A stretch of 7,387 bases of DNA, taken from Eubacteriales bacterium (lineage in GTDB: Bacteria; Bacillota_A; Clostridia; Christensenellales; Aristaeellaceae). How positions within the stretch are numbered: position 1 is the stretch's first letter; each line of letters starts with the position of its first letter. This document shows, piece by piece, positions 1 to 6,114 of this stretch. The translations under genes and the position numbers were made by a program. Where the stretch lies: positions 1 to 7,387 of the forward strand of contig JAUMYC010000123.1 of assembly GCA_030528845.1 (NCBI GenBank). The letters are read 5' to 3'. The notes beneath the pieces are model-generated. The model saw nothing but the letters and a program-made list of their open reading frames with translations, was not told the DNA's origin and searched no databases.

Positions 1-1217
1 ACATGAGTCACGGCTCCCACCAGCTTGCCATCCTGAATGATGGGACTGCCGCTCATCCCCTGCACGATCCCGCCTGTTTTGGCCAGCAGCTCTGCGTCCG
101 TGACCTGCACGACGAGGCCGCGCTGGGCGGGCGCGTCCTGCCGCATCACACGCGTGATCTCGCAGGCGTAGGCGCGCGGCGGGCCGTTGTCCACCTGCGA
201 GATGATCAGCGCCGGGCCCGTGCGCACTTGCCCGCGCGGCATGACCGGCACGGCCTTGCCCTGCGGCGCGCTGTCGTAGCGGCCATAGATGCCAAAGTCC
301 GTGTTGCGGTCGATGCTGCCCAGCGAGCTCTTCTCCCCATAGAAGCTGCCGACCAGCTCGCCGGGCGCGCCGGGGGCGCCGCGCCGCACGTCTGCCACTG
401 CGCCGTCGTAGATCGCGCCCTCGGAAAGGAGCATGCGCGTCTGCGTATCGATATCGGAGATCGAATGCCCCAGCGCGCCGTAGCGCCCCGTTTCCGGGTC
501 GATGAAGCTGAGCGTGCCCACGCCTGCCGTGCTGTCGCGCACCCATGCGCCCAGCCGCCAGATGCCGTCGCGCTCGTCCCGCACGGGCGTGACAAGCGCC
601 GAGTAGTTTTCCCCCGCGCGGCTGATGGTCAGCCGGAGCGGTTCCCCTTCTGAAATTGCGATCTGCGCCGTCAGATCCTCTGCCCCTTGCACCTCCTGTC
701 CGTTCAGCGCGAGGATGCTGTCTCCTGCCCGCAGCCCCGCCGCACGCGCAGGGCTCTCCTGCGCCCCCACATCGCTCGTACCTACCAGCAGAACGCCCTG
801 CGTTTTGATCGCCACGCCGATCAGACTGCCGCCCGGGATGAGCATTTTTTCTTCCTTGACGGATACGTTCATGCTCTTTACGGGCACAATACCCATCAGA
901 CGCAGCGTGACGCGCGCGCTGCCCTCGCTCTGCCCCTGCAGACGCAGCACTTCGCCGCCGATGCTCGCGACGCCTTCCTGCGCCGAGGCTACCTGCAGAC
1001 ATGCGCCGTCTGCCTGTGCCTGCAGCGGAAACGGCAGCGAAAGCGCAAGAGCGCTCCCCTGCGCGATGCTGACCTGTTCCGGCAGCGCTGCGATCTGCTG
1101 CACCGGGGCCGAAAAGCCTGCAAGCAGCACCAGCGCCGCCAGCAGCCGGCCGATCCCTCTTCTGTATCGCTCTGCCTTGCTCGTGTAGCCGCGCCGTCCT
1201 CCTGTCCGTTCTTCCAT
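1..1217 (-). CDS. spoIVB: SpoIVB peptidase (S55 family), C-terminus cut by window edge
   Basis: SpoIVB is the forespore-made serine peptidase that crosses into the space between forespore and mother cell and triggers SpoIVFB to process pro-sigma-K. 405 residues are visible; the B. subtilis protein has about 426, so only a short tail is missing. In order: a basic N-terminus, one hydrophobic anchor (about residues 23-38), a linker, a PDZ domain (about 130-205, with GLRAGDSILALNG), then the S55 peptidase domain. Its entry motif is GIWRLGAWVRDSTAGVGTLS (219-238). The catalytic His is H251 in GALGHSISDID and the catalytic Ser is S391 in GIVQGMSGSPII, so it looks active. The ATG at 1217 is the only sensible start: an in-frame TGA lies four codons upstream. 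A GGGGGGAG stretch sits about 13 bases before it, a rather long spacing. A 481-base gap separates it from the transport operon. Identification is very secure. Confidence 0.97.
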   Translation of the reverse strand, partial: MEERTGGRRGYTSKAERYRRGIGRLLAALVLLAGFSAPVQQIAALPEQVSIAQGSALALSLPFPLQAQADGACLQVASAQEGVASIGGEVLRLQGQSEGSARVTLRLMGIVPVKSMNVSVKEEKMLIPGGSLIGVAIKTQGVLLVGTSDVGAQESPARAAGLRAGDSILALNGQEVQGAEDLTAQIAISEGEPLRLTISRAGENYSALVTPVRDERDGIWRLGAWVRDSTAGVGTLSFIDPETGRYGALGHSISDIDTQTRMLLSEGAIYDGAVADVRRGAPGAPGELVGSFYGEKSSLGSIDRNTDFGIYGRYDSAPQGKAVPVMPRGQVRTGPALIISQVDNGPPRAYACEITRVMRQDAPAQRGLVVQVTDAELLAKTGGIVQGMSGSPIIQDGKLVGAVTH

Positions 1218-1477
1218 TTTTTCCGGTCATCTCCCCCCAACGCCCATTTGGCTCAAACGCCGCCTTTACCTTCCCCTGCGAAGGCGCCGACGATACCGGA
1301 AATGGCAGGAAGGCGGAAGAATATAGAAAAAAAGCCGTTCCCGAATGATAGGGCGACATAAAACAGTATCAGGGACGGCGAGATGCTGTCCCTGATACTG
1401 TAAAGATAGATTTTGTACGATAGAATATCAGCAAACCGGTCGATAAGCTTGAATGGGCCCAATTAATGCGCAGCGCC
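1218..1477 (-). other. spoIVB leader region, no gene
   Basis: About 260 bases upstream of spoIVB hold no credible gene. The only open frame (1462-1253, 69 codons, TTG start) has no ribosome binding site and runs through a perfect hairpin. The region contains the overlapping hairpins described separately and is less GC-rich than the genes. SpoIVB is known to be made in the forespore under sigma-F/sigma-G, but I found no convincing match to a sigma-G or sigma-A promoter here. Confidence 0.6.
1327..1401 (-). promoter_or_regulatory. possible attenuator: two mutually exclusive hairpins before spoIVB
   Basis: On the minus strand, ACAGTATCAGGGAC (1401-1388) pairs perfectly over 14 bp with GTCCCTGATACTGT (1376-1363), with an 11-base loop. 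The second arm also overlaps GCCGTCCC (1379-1372), which can pair with GGGAACGGC (1342-1334; one bulged A). An inner TGAT/ATCA pairing (1371-1368 with 1349-1346) can extend that stem. This second hairpin is followed at once by seven T (1333-1327), like an intrinsic terminator. The two stems share bases 1376-1368, so they cannot form together. Pairings and T-run are seen directly; a regulatory role is inference. A simple leftover terminator is the alternative. Confidence 0.35.
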
Positions 1478-1578
1478 AAAGCCTCCCCTGTGTAAGGGGA
1501 GGTGCCCCGCAGGGGCGGAGGGGTTGTCAATCCCTCAGTCAGCTTCGCTGACAGCTCCCTTTACACAAGGGAGCCTTT
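1478..1578. repeat. 101-bp nested palindromic repeat element
   Basis: The ends form 27-bp inverted repeats (1478-1504 and 1552-1578) that match at 23 of 27 positions, both starting AAAG and carrying TGTGTAA in the middle. Each arm is itself partly palindromic (CTCCCC...GGGGAG on the left, CTCCC...GGGAG on the right). Inside lie three smaller hairpins: GCCCC-GCA-GGGGC (1504-1516), GAGGG...CCCTC (1518-1536) and GTCAGC-TTC-GCTGAC (1538-1552). There is no open frame and no clear target-site duplication. From memory, very similar units (GCCTCCCTTGTG... ...ACACAAGGGAGCC) are scattered in many copies through gut Clostridia genomes, which suggests a non-autonomous mobile or REP/MITE-like element. Copy number cannot be judged from one window. 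Confidence 0.75.
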
Positions 1579-1598
1579 CCGAAACCGGTACATATTAC

Positions 1599-1635
1599 AA
1601 AAAACCGACCTATGATCGTAACCATAGGTCGGTTT
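1599..1635 (-). terminator. intrinsic terminator of the transport operon
   Basis: A perfect 13-bp stem, AAACCGACCTATG (1602-1614) with CATAGGTCGGTTT (1623-1635), encloses an 8-base loop. Read on the minus strand it ends in a run of six T (1604-1599). It lies 63 bases after the stop codon of the last operon gene (stop ends at 1699), the expected place for a rho-independent terminator. The plus-strand side has no T-run directly after the stem, so it is not obviously bidirectional. Confidence 0.85.
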
Positions 1636-1698
1636 AACTCTTTTACGGATACCCGGTAAAAGGAACAGCTTTTTTGGCCTTTGTTTGATCGCGCGCGG

Positions 1699-2835
1699 TC
1701 AGTCTTCTTTTCTGCGGCCGTGCGCAAGCAGTACAACGCCGGAAAGACCAAACAGCACGCCCCAGCGGATCACGCCGCCCCAGAACTGCAGCGCGCGCAC
1801 GTCGCCGCTTGCGACATTGACCTGCTGCGAGGCGGCGGTTGCGAGGTTCCAGAACACCTTTCGGATAGACGCCCACTGCACGAGGTTTTCCGGCACCCAT
1901 TCCGGGAAAATATAGAGCGGCTCGACGGCCTGCAGGCCGATGAACCACGCCGCGCAGCCGAGCGCCGCGTACAGCAGCAGAAGGCCGAGTATGCCCGACA
2001 GTATCCTCGGCAGCAGCTTTGCCGCATAGCTGCTCTGCAGCCGCGCGCGGATATCGCCGATAAAGGCAAGGACGAGCCCGTTCACCTTCCGGACGAGCCA
2101 CAGCACGCCCGCGAAGGCGAAGATCGCTCCGATATACAAAACGGGCAGGCGCGCGCGCAGCGCTTCTTTTTCCATGCGATAGAAATACCCGCCCGCGCGC
2201 CAGGAATCCGAAGCAATGGTCTCGAACATGATATGCGCGCCGGAACCGGGCAGAGGCACAGCGCTGAGCGAAAGCGTTTCAAAGGGCACGCCGCTCATCG
2301 CAGGGAGGGGGGCATACACATTATACAGCTCCGTTTCGCCCACGCGGCGGCTGTGCCGCACGACGCCGACGACTTCCAGTTCCACGCCGCTCACGCTGAT
2401 CTTCCTGCCGATCGGATCGACCGTCGGGAAGAGCTTAAAGGCAAGTTCCTCATCCAGCAGCGCTTTAGGCGCGCCCGTGCGCAGTTCCGTTTCACTGATG
2501 AGCCTGCCGCTGATCAGATACTTGGGATACACCTCAAAAAAGCCTTCACCGCCCGCGTGGAGCGCTGCCTGCGCGCCGTCTGCGGAATCGGCAGAGGAAA
2601 CATGCACTCCTTTTGCCCGGCCGGAGACCGTGCTGGCCCGAAGCACGTCGCTCATCTCTTCCAGAGCGTCTTCCTTCTTTTCTGCGAGCTGTATGATCTC
2701 CTTTTCGTCCGCAGGCGCGAGCAGCACGTATTCCAGCAGGTCTTCTCCGATTGCGGTGAACCACAGACCTGCGCCCGTGAGGAGCAGCGCAAGCGCAAGC
2801 AGCAGATACGCCGCCGCGCTCTTTTTTCGCTTCAT
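1699..2835 (-). CDS. MacB-like periplasmic core domain membrane protein (ABC exporter permease-like)
   Basis: 378 residues. After a basic start (MKRKK) comes TM1 (about 7-27), then an extracellular domain with the MacB_PCD signature: ALLDEELAFKLFPTVDPIG (125-143) followed by GVELEVVGVVR (150-160). Three more hydrophobic segments follow: about 231-249, 278-301 and 356-371. This TM1-large domain-TM2-TM3-TM4 order is that of MacB/FtsX-type permeases, but a loop of about 55 residues separates TM3 and TM4, and no ATP-binding domain is fused or encoded nearby. The ATG at 2835 is preferred because GGGAGG sits 7 bases upstream; an ATG at 2856 would overlap the previous stop (ATGA) but has a poorer site. 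It directly follows a fusion protein, the usual MacA/MacB pairing. Family motif is clear; cargo and energy source are unknown. Confidence 0.78.
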   Translation of the reverse strand: MKRKKSAAAYLLLALALLLTGAGLWFTAIGEDLLEYVLLAPADEKEIIQLAEKKEDALEEMSDVLRASTVSGRAKGVHVSSADSADGAQAALHAGGEGFFEVYPKYLISGRLISETELRTGAPKALLDEELAFKLFPTVDPIGRKISVSGVELEVVGVVRHSRRVGETELYNVYAPLPAMSGVPFETLSLSAVPLPGSGAHIMFETIASDSWRAGGYFYRMEKEALRARLPVLYIGAIFAFAGVLWLVRKVNGLVLAFIGDIRARLQSSYAAKLLPRILSGILGLLLLYAALGCAAWFIGLQAVEPLYIFPEWVPENLVQWASIRKVFWNLATAASQQVNVASGDVRALQFWGGVIRWGVLFGLSGVVLLAHGRRKED

Positions 2836-2852
2836 GCCTTCGCCTCCCGCCG

Positions 2853-4196
2853 TCATTCGGTGTATTCCATGACCCTGCCGCCGTCCTCAAGCGCGCGGTC
2901 TTCCATATAAGCGATGGTATACCACGAAATATCCTCGCTCAGCGACGCAACGCCCTCCACCTCCGCATCGACCTGCACGTCCATCTTGCGCACGGTCATC
3001 TCCGCAGAGCCGAAGGTATTATTGTGCGTGTCCACAACAAAGACATAGCGGCTCTCTCCGCTGCCGTGCACTGCGCTGACAGGCACGAGGCAGGTGGCCT
3101 CCTGCGCCTTATAGACCAGCGTCATTTCCTTGCCGGATTCGGACTGCATGAGGCTGTAGACGCTGCCGACGTAGTTCAAAACGTCCTTGTTGATGTCGAT
3201 ATGGGCGTATTTACGGCCGTCCGTGTCGGTCACCACTTCGTTTACGCGGCTCTCCACGCTGCCGTATCGCCCTTCGATGGACACCTCGGACTTTTTGGAA
3301 ACGGTGCGCTCCAGATCGGTCACGTCCGCGCGCAGCACGGGATCCGCCTTTTTGGCAGAGAGCGTCATCATGGCCTTCTTTCCGTCCCAGATATCGCCTT
3401 GCGTAACGTCTACGCTTGCGGCATAGCCGTCGTGCGCTGCGATGATCTTCGATACGGAGGCATTGACGGCCGAAAGACGCCTGATCTGCTCTTCCGCCGA
3501 AACCATCTTGCTCTCAAGCTCCGCCTTTTCCGTCAGATAGGTATACACGGCGTCGTCGATGGAATAGCGCTTGGAGCGATTCCAAGCAGCTTCCGCCTCT
3601 TTCTGCTGTGCAAGGATCTGAACGTATTCTTCATGGGCTTCGACGAGTTCCTCGCTCGCGCCCTCGGGAAGACTTCCGTCCTCCTCCAACGCAAGCCCTT
3701 CCCCGGCCAGAAGCGTGTCCAGCGCGATCCTTTTGAGCAGGCTCGTGCTGCGGGAGGTCTGATAGGCCTCATGCGCGGCGACATAGTTGATATCCGAGGT
3801 GCGCACGCGCGTGTCGGCGTTCTTGCGCTCCAGCGCGGCCAGACTCGCCTCCGCCGTGCGATATTCCTCCGTCAGCTGCTCGATCTTCTCGCTGTAGCCG
3901 GTCACCTCGGCTTCGATGAGCACGTCGCCCTTTTCCACGGTATAGCCCGCGCGGGTGTTCACCTTTTTGACCGTCAATGTGACGTCGCCGTCCAGCACGG
4001 GGCGTACTTCTTCCACTTCCGGAAAATAGACCTTTCCCGTGATGGCGATCTTCTCTTCCAGCTTGCCCATTCTCGGCGCGGTCAGTCGCACCTTCGGCGT
4101 GGTGATCGTGCGCACGGTGCCGGAAAAGAACGCGCATACGACCAGCACGATCGAAAGCACCAGAAGTCCCTTCAGGGCAAATTTTTTCAGCTTCAT
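2853..4196 (-). CDS. HlyD/MacA-like membrane fusion protein (periplasmic adaptor type)
   Basis: 447 residues. An N-terminal anchor (about 8-26) puts the rest outside the membrane. Residues about 65-97 look like the first half of a lipoyl/barrel-sandwich domain (VLDGDVTLTVKKVN, then AGYTVEKGDVLIEAEVTG). A helical hairpin follows (about 100-130 and 183-250, rich in Glu, Lys and Ala), then the second lipoyl half (251-280, AAHDGYAASVDVTQGDIW). After a beta-barrel part (285-345) comes a C-terminal section with the adaptor-like CLVPVSAVHG and RYVFVVDT motifs. Such proteins link an inner-membrane transporter to the outside; in Gram-positives they partner MacB-like ABC exporters. It starts 19 bases after the permease stop, with GAGGTGG about 10 bases before the ATG, and ends 17 bases before the MacB-like start. 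The fold is well supported; the substrate is unknown. Confidence 0.82.
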   Translation of the reverse strand: MKLKKFALKGLLVLSIVLVVCAFFSGTVRTITTPKVRLTAPRMGKLEEKIAITGKVYFPEVEEVRPVLDGDVTLTVKKVNTRAGYTVEKGDVLIEAEVTGYSEKIEQLTEEYRTAEASLAALERKNADTRVRTSDINYVAAHEAYQTSRSTSLLKRIALDTLLAGEGLALEEDGSLPEGASEELVEAHEEYVQILAQQKEAEAAWNRSKRYSIDDAVYTYLTEKAELESKMVSAEEQIRRLSAVNASVSKIIAAHDGYAASVDVTQGDIWDGKKAMMTLSAKKADPVLRADVTDLERTVSKKSEVSIEGRYGSVESRVNEVVTDTDGRKYAHIDINKDVLNYVGSVYSLMQSESGKEMTLVYKAQEATCLVPVSAVHGSGESRYVFVVDTHNNTFGSAEMTVRKMDVQVDAEVEGVASLSEDISWYTIAYMEDRALEDGGRVMEYTE

Positions 4197-4215
4197 CTTC
4201 TTCGTTCCACCTCGT

Positions 4216-5103
4216 TTATTTGAGCTCGGTCAGCTGCACGCCGGAGAGGATGTCCTCCTGAAAATAGAGATAGACAAACAGCGCCGGCAGGATGTACAGC
4301 GCAGCCCCGGCAAATTCGATGCCGCCGGGCTGGGCGACGAGCTGATTGAACATGACCGAGAGCGGCTGCAGGTCGGTGCGCTGGCTCAGATAGGTCATGG
4401 GCTGTTCGACGAGATTCCAGTTGTCCGCAAAGGAAAGCGCAACCGCCGCGCCGATCACCGGCCTGCACACGGGCAGAACGATCTGCCAATAGCAGCGGAT
4501 CGTGCCCGCGCCGTCCATCTGCGCCGCCTCAAGCAGCTCGTCCGGCAGGCCGACCATGAACTGACGGATGAGGAACACATAAAACGGCGTGAACCACATC
4601 GGCAAAATCACCGCCCACACGGTGTTGAGCAGGCCGATGCCCCGCAGCGTGAGCACATTTGGCACCATCGTGACCTGAAAGGGCAGCAGCATGAGCATCA
4701 GGATCATAAAAAAAACAGCGTCTCTGCCCGGAAAGCGGAAGCGGCTGAGCGCGTACGCCATCGCGGGGATGACCGCGGCCTGCCCCAACAGGATCGCCGC
4801 CGCATAGAAGGCGGAATTGGCGAACATGCGCAGGATGGAGGTGTCCTTGATCAGGATGTCGTAATACTGGTTGAGCGAGGCCACCTTGGGCGAAAGCAGG
4901 ATGTCCATGAACGCCTCTTTGTCATAGCTGCCCCGCGTGTTGAGAAAGGCCTTGATCTCTGAGGGAGAAAAGAAGGAATACAGAAAAGTAACGACCAGCG
5001 GCACGAGGATGACCGCCGCGCACAGGGAGAGCAGCAGGCGAGAGATCACATGGCGGGAGCCGGGGCTCCGCCTGCGCCGGGCGCGAGTTTTTGCATTTTT
5101 CAT
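4216..5103 (-). CDS. CUT1 sugar ABC transporter permease, MalG-like
   Basis: 295 residues, the usual size for this subunit. It forms half of the membrane channel of a sugar importer. There is a basic N-terminus, TM1 (about 21-43), an extracellular stretch to about 90, then five further hydrophobic segments. The cytoplasmic EAA loop that docks the ATPase is intact: EAA at 192-194, G198, I208 and LP at 210-211, exactly the EAA-X3-G-X9-I-X-LP spacing. The family-like run SRFRFPGRDAVFF (120-132) is also present. The ATG at 5103 is chosen because GAGGAGG lies 6 bases upstream, overlapping the stop of the preceding permease. The frame stays open to 5334, but that stretch is the upstream permease in another frame and has no permease character. 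The imported sugar cannot be told from sequence. Confidence 0.95.
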   Translation of the reverse strand: MKNAKTRARRRRSPGSRHVISRLLLSLCAAVILVPLVVTFLYSFFSPSEIKAFLNTRGSYDKEAFMDILLSPKVASLNQYYDILIKDTSILRMFANSAFYAAAILLGQAAVIPAMAYALSRFRFPGRDAVFFMILMLMLLPFQVTMVPNVLTLRGIGLLNTVWAVILPMWFTPFYVFLIRQFMVGLPDELLEAAQMDGAGTIRCYWQIVLPVCRPVIGAAVALSFADNWNLVEQPMTYLSQRTDLQPLSVMFNQLVAQPGGIEFAGAALYILPALFVYLYFQEDILSGVQLTELK

Positions 5104-5114
5104 CGCGCGCCTCC

Positions 5115-5969
5115 TCAGTTCAGAGTCTTCATCAGCCGCCGCTGGGTGTAAAAGAGTACGCCGAACAGCGCGAAGACGATCACGGCGAAGCTGTAGGCAG
5201 CCGTTGTGACGTTCTGATAGTTCAGCTTGGAGAACATATTGTTCATGTAATTCTGCAGCGTATACACGCTCTCGTCCGGATACGCCCCGCCGATGAAATA
5301 GACCTCCTTGAAGATCTTGAAGGCGTTGATCCATTCCAGAATGATCACCAGAAACGCGCTGGGCACGATCATCGGCAGCGTGATGCCGAAGGTCTGCTTC
5401 CAGAAGCCCGCGCCCTCCAGCCGGGCATATTCATACAGCGGCTCCGGAATGGCCTGCAGCGCGGAGAGGAAGATGATCACCGCGAAGCCGAGGTTTTTCC
5501 ATACAAAGAGCAGGATGATGGGCAGGCGCAGCGCGGCGCCGTCCAGCCACATGACCCTCTCCAGCCCCAGCGCGCAAAGCAGCCGGTTCACCACTCCGCC
5601 GTAATCGAAGATGACCAGCCAGATCAGCAGCATCGCCGAGGAGGGCATCAGATACGGAAGCAGAATGGAATTGCGGAAAAACCCGCCGGCCGGCCGGATG
5701 CGGCTGAGCAGCGACGCCACCAGAAACGACAAAAGCCAGACCAGCGGCGCGCAGATGAGCGAGAGCTCCAGCGTGTTCTTCAGCCCCAGCCGGAACATCT
5801 GGTTGTTCCAGATACGCACGTAGTTTTCCACGCCGACGAAGCTGTTTTTGAACGTGCCGTCGGTCAGCGAATACCAGATGCCGCCGATAAACGGCACCAC
5901 ATAGAAAAACGCAAGCCCGATGAGGCCGGGCAGCAAAAACAGCAAAACCGATTTCTTCTTTGTAAACAA
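5115..5969 (-). CDS. CUT1 sugar ABC transporter permease, MalF-like
   Basis: 284 residues from a TTG start. It pairs with the next permease as the importer channel. TM1 (about 7-29, LLFLLPGLIGLAFFYVVP) is typical of this family. Further membrane segments lie near 68-89, 101-122, 148-170, 201-218 and 257-275. The EAA loop is complete: E180-Y-A182, G186, I196 and LP at 198-199. The C-terminal part (GGAYPDESVYTLQNYMNNMF, 227-246) is also characteristic of CUT1 MalF-type subunits. The TTG at 5969 is preferred because GAGGAGG precedes it by 5 bases. A GTG at 6032 in the same frame would overlap the predicted -10 box and add 21 residues without family character. It is 11 bases from the next permease. 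No ATPase is nearby, as expected for CUT1 systems that share an MsmX-type ATPase. Confidence 0.93.
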   Translation of the reverse strand: MFTKKKSVLLFLLPGLIGLAFFYVVPFIGGIWYSLTDGTFKNSFVGVENYVRIWNNQMFRLGLKNTLELSLICAPLVWLLSFLVASLLSRIRPAGGFFRNSILLPYLMPSSAMLLIWLVIFDYGGVVNRLLCALGLERVMWLDGAALRLPIILLFVWKNLGFAVIIFLSALQAIPEPLYEYARLEGAGFWKQTFGITLPMIVPSAFLVIILEWINAFKIFKEVYFIGGAYPDESVYTLQNYMNNMFSKLNYQNVTTAAYSFAVIVFALFGVLFYTQRRLMKTLN

Positions 5970-5974
5970 AGCGG

Positions 5975-5981
5975 CCTCCTC
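5975..5981 (-). promoter_or_regulatory. ribosome binding site deciding a TTG start
   Basis: GAGGAGG on the minus strand lies 5 bases before TTG (5969-5967). No ATG or GTG lies at a suitable distance in this frame. It fixes the start of the MalF-like permease. Confidence 0.8.
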
Positions 5982-6022
5982 GAACGATTTATTCTTGCAT
6001 GCGGCCAGCGCAGCAGGGCTAC

Positions 6023-6051
6023 AGTATAGCACATTCTCCCCCGCCGCACAA
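6023..6051 (-). promoter_or_regulatory. putative sigma-A promoter with extended -10, before the permeases
   Basis: On the minus strand TTGTGC (6051-6046) is followed after exactly 17 bases by TATACT (6028-6023). The TG of an extended -10 sits one base upstream (TGC-TATACT). The -35 box matches only its TTG half. Initiation near 6016 would give a leader of about 47 bases to the TTG start. It would let the permeases and the two downstream genes be transcribed without the binding-protein gene. Confidence 0.5.
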
Positions 6052-6060
6052 CCGCAAAGG

Positions 6061-6110
6061 GCCCGCGGCAGGCCCCGGCCGAAACCGGCCGGGGCGCTGC
6101 GAGCCGCTTT
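6061..6110 (-). terminator. GC-rich hairpin after the binding-protein gene
   Basis: A perfect 9-bp stem, CCCCGGCCG (6073-6081) with CGGCCGGGG (6086-6094), has a 4-base loop. Flanking complementary bases (GCAG/CTGC with a bulge) extend it. It begins shortly after the binding-protein stop codon (6117-6115). On the minus strand only three T follow (GGGCCCTTTGCGG), so it is a weak terminator at best. Such hairpins between a binding-protein gene and its permeases commonly stabilise the upstream message or cut down read-through; that role here is inference. Confidence 0.6.
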
Positions 6111-6114
6111 GGGG

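Noticed and set aside
1253..1462. 69-codon minus-strand frame with a hydrophobic translation
   Set aside because: TTG start without a ribosome binding site, runs through a perfect 14-bp hairpin and a T-run, and matches no family I know.
1641..1661. Small inverted repeat TTTTAC...GTAAAA after the MacB-like stop
   Set aside because: Only 6 bp, AT-rich and without a T-run on the transcribed strand; the adjacent 13-bp stem explains termination better.
1681..2910. Long plus-strand open frame opposite the MacB-like gene
   Set aside because: His/Arg/Gln-rich translation without domain character; antisense shadow of a GC-rich gene that has clear motifs and a good ribosome binding site.
3024..4223. 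Long plus-strand open frame opposite the fusion-protein gene
   Set aside because: Same reason: low-complexity basic translation, opposite a gene with clear lipoyl halves and an anchor.
5104..5334. N-terminal extension of the MalG-like permease by 77 residues
   Set aside because: It overlaps the upstream permease in another frame, is charged where a permease N-terminus is not, and the ATG at 5103 has an ideal ribosome binding site.
5091..6029. Long plus-strand open frame opposite the MalF-like permease
   Set aside because: Gln/Arg/His-rich antisense shadow; the minus strand holds a complete EAA-loop permease.
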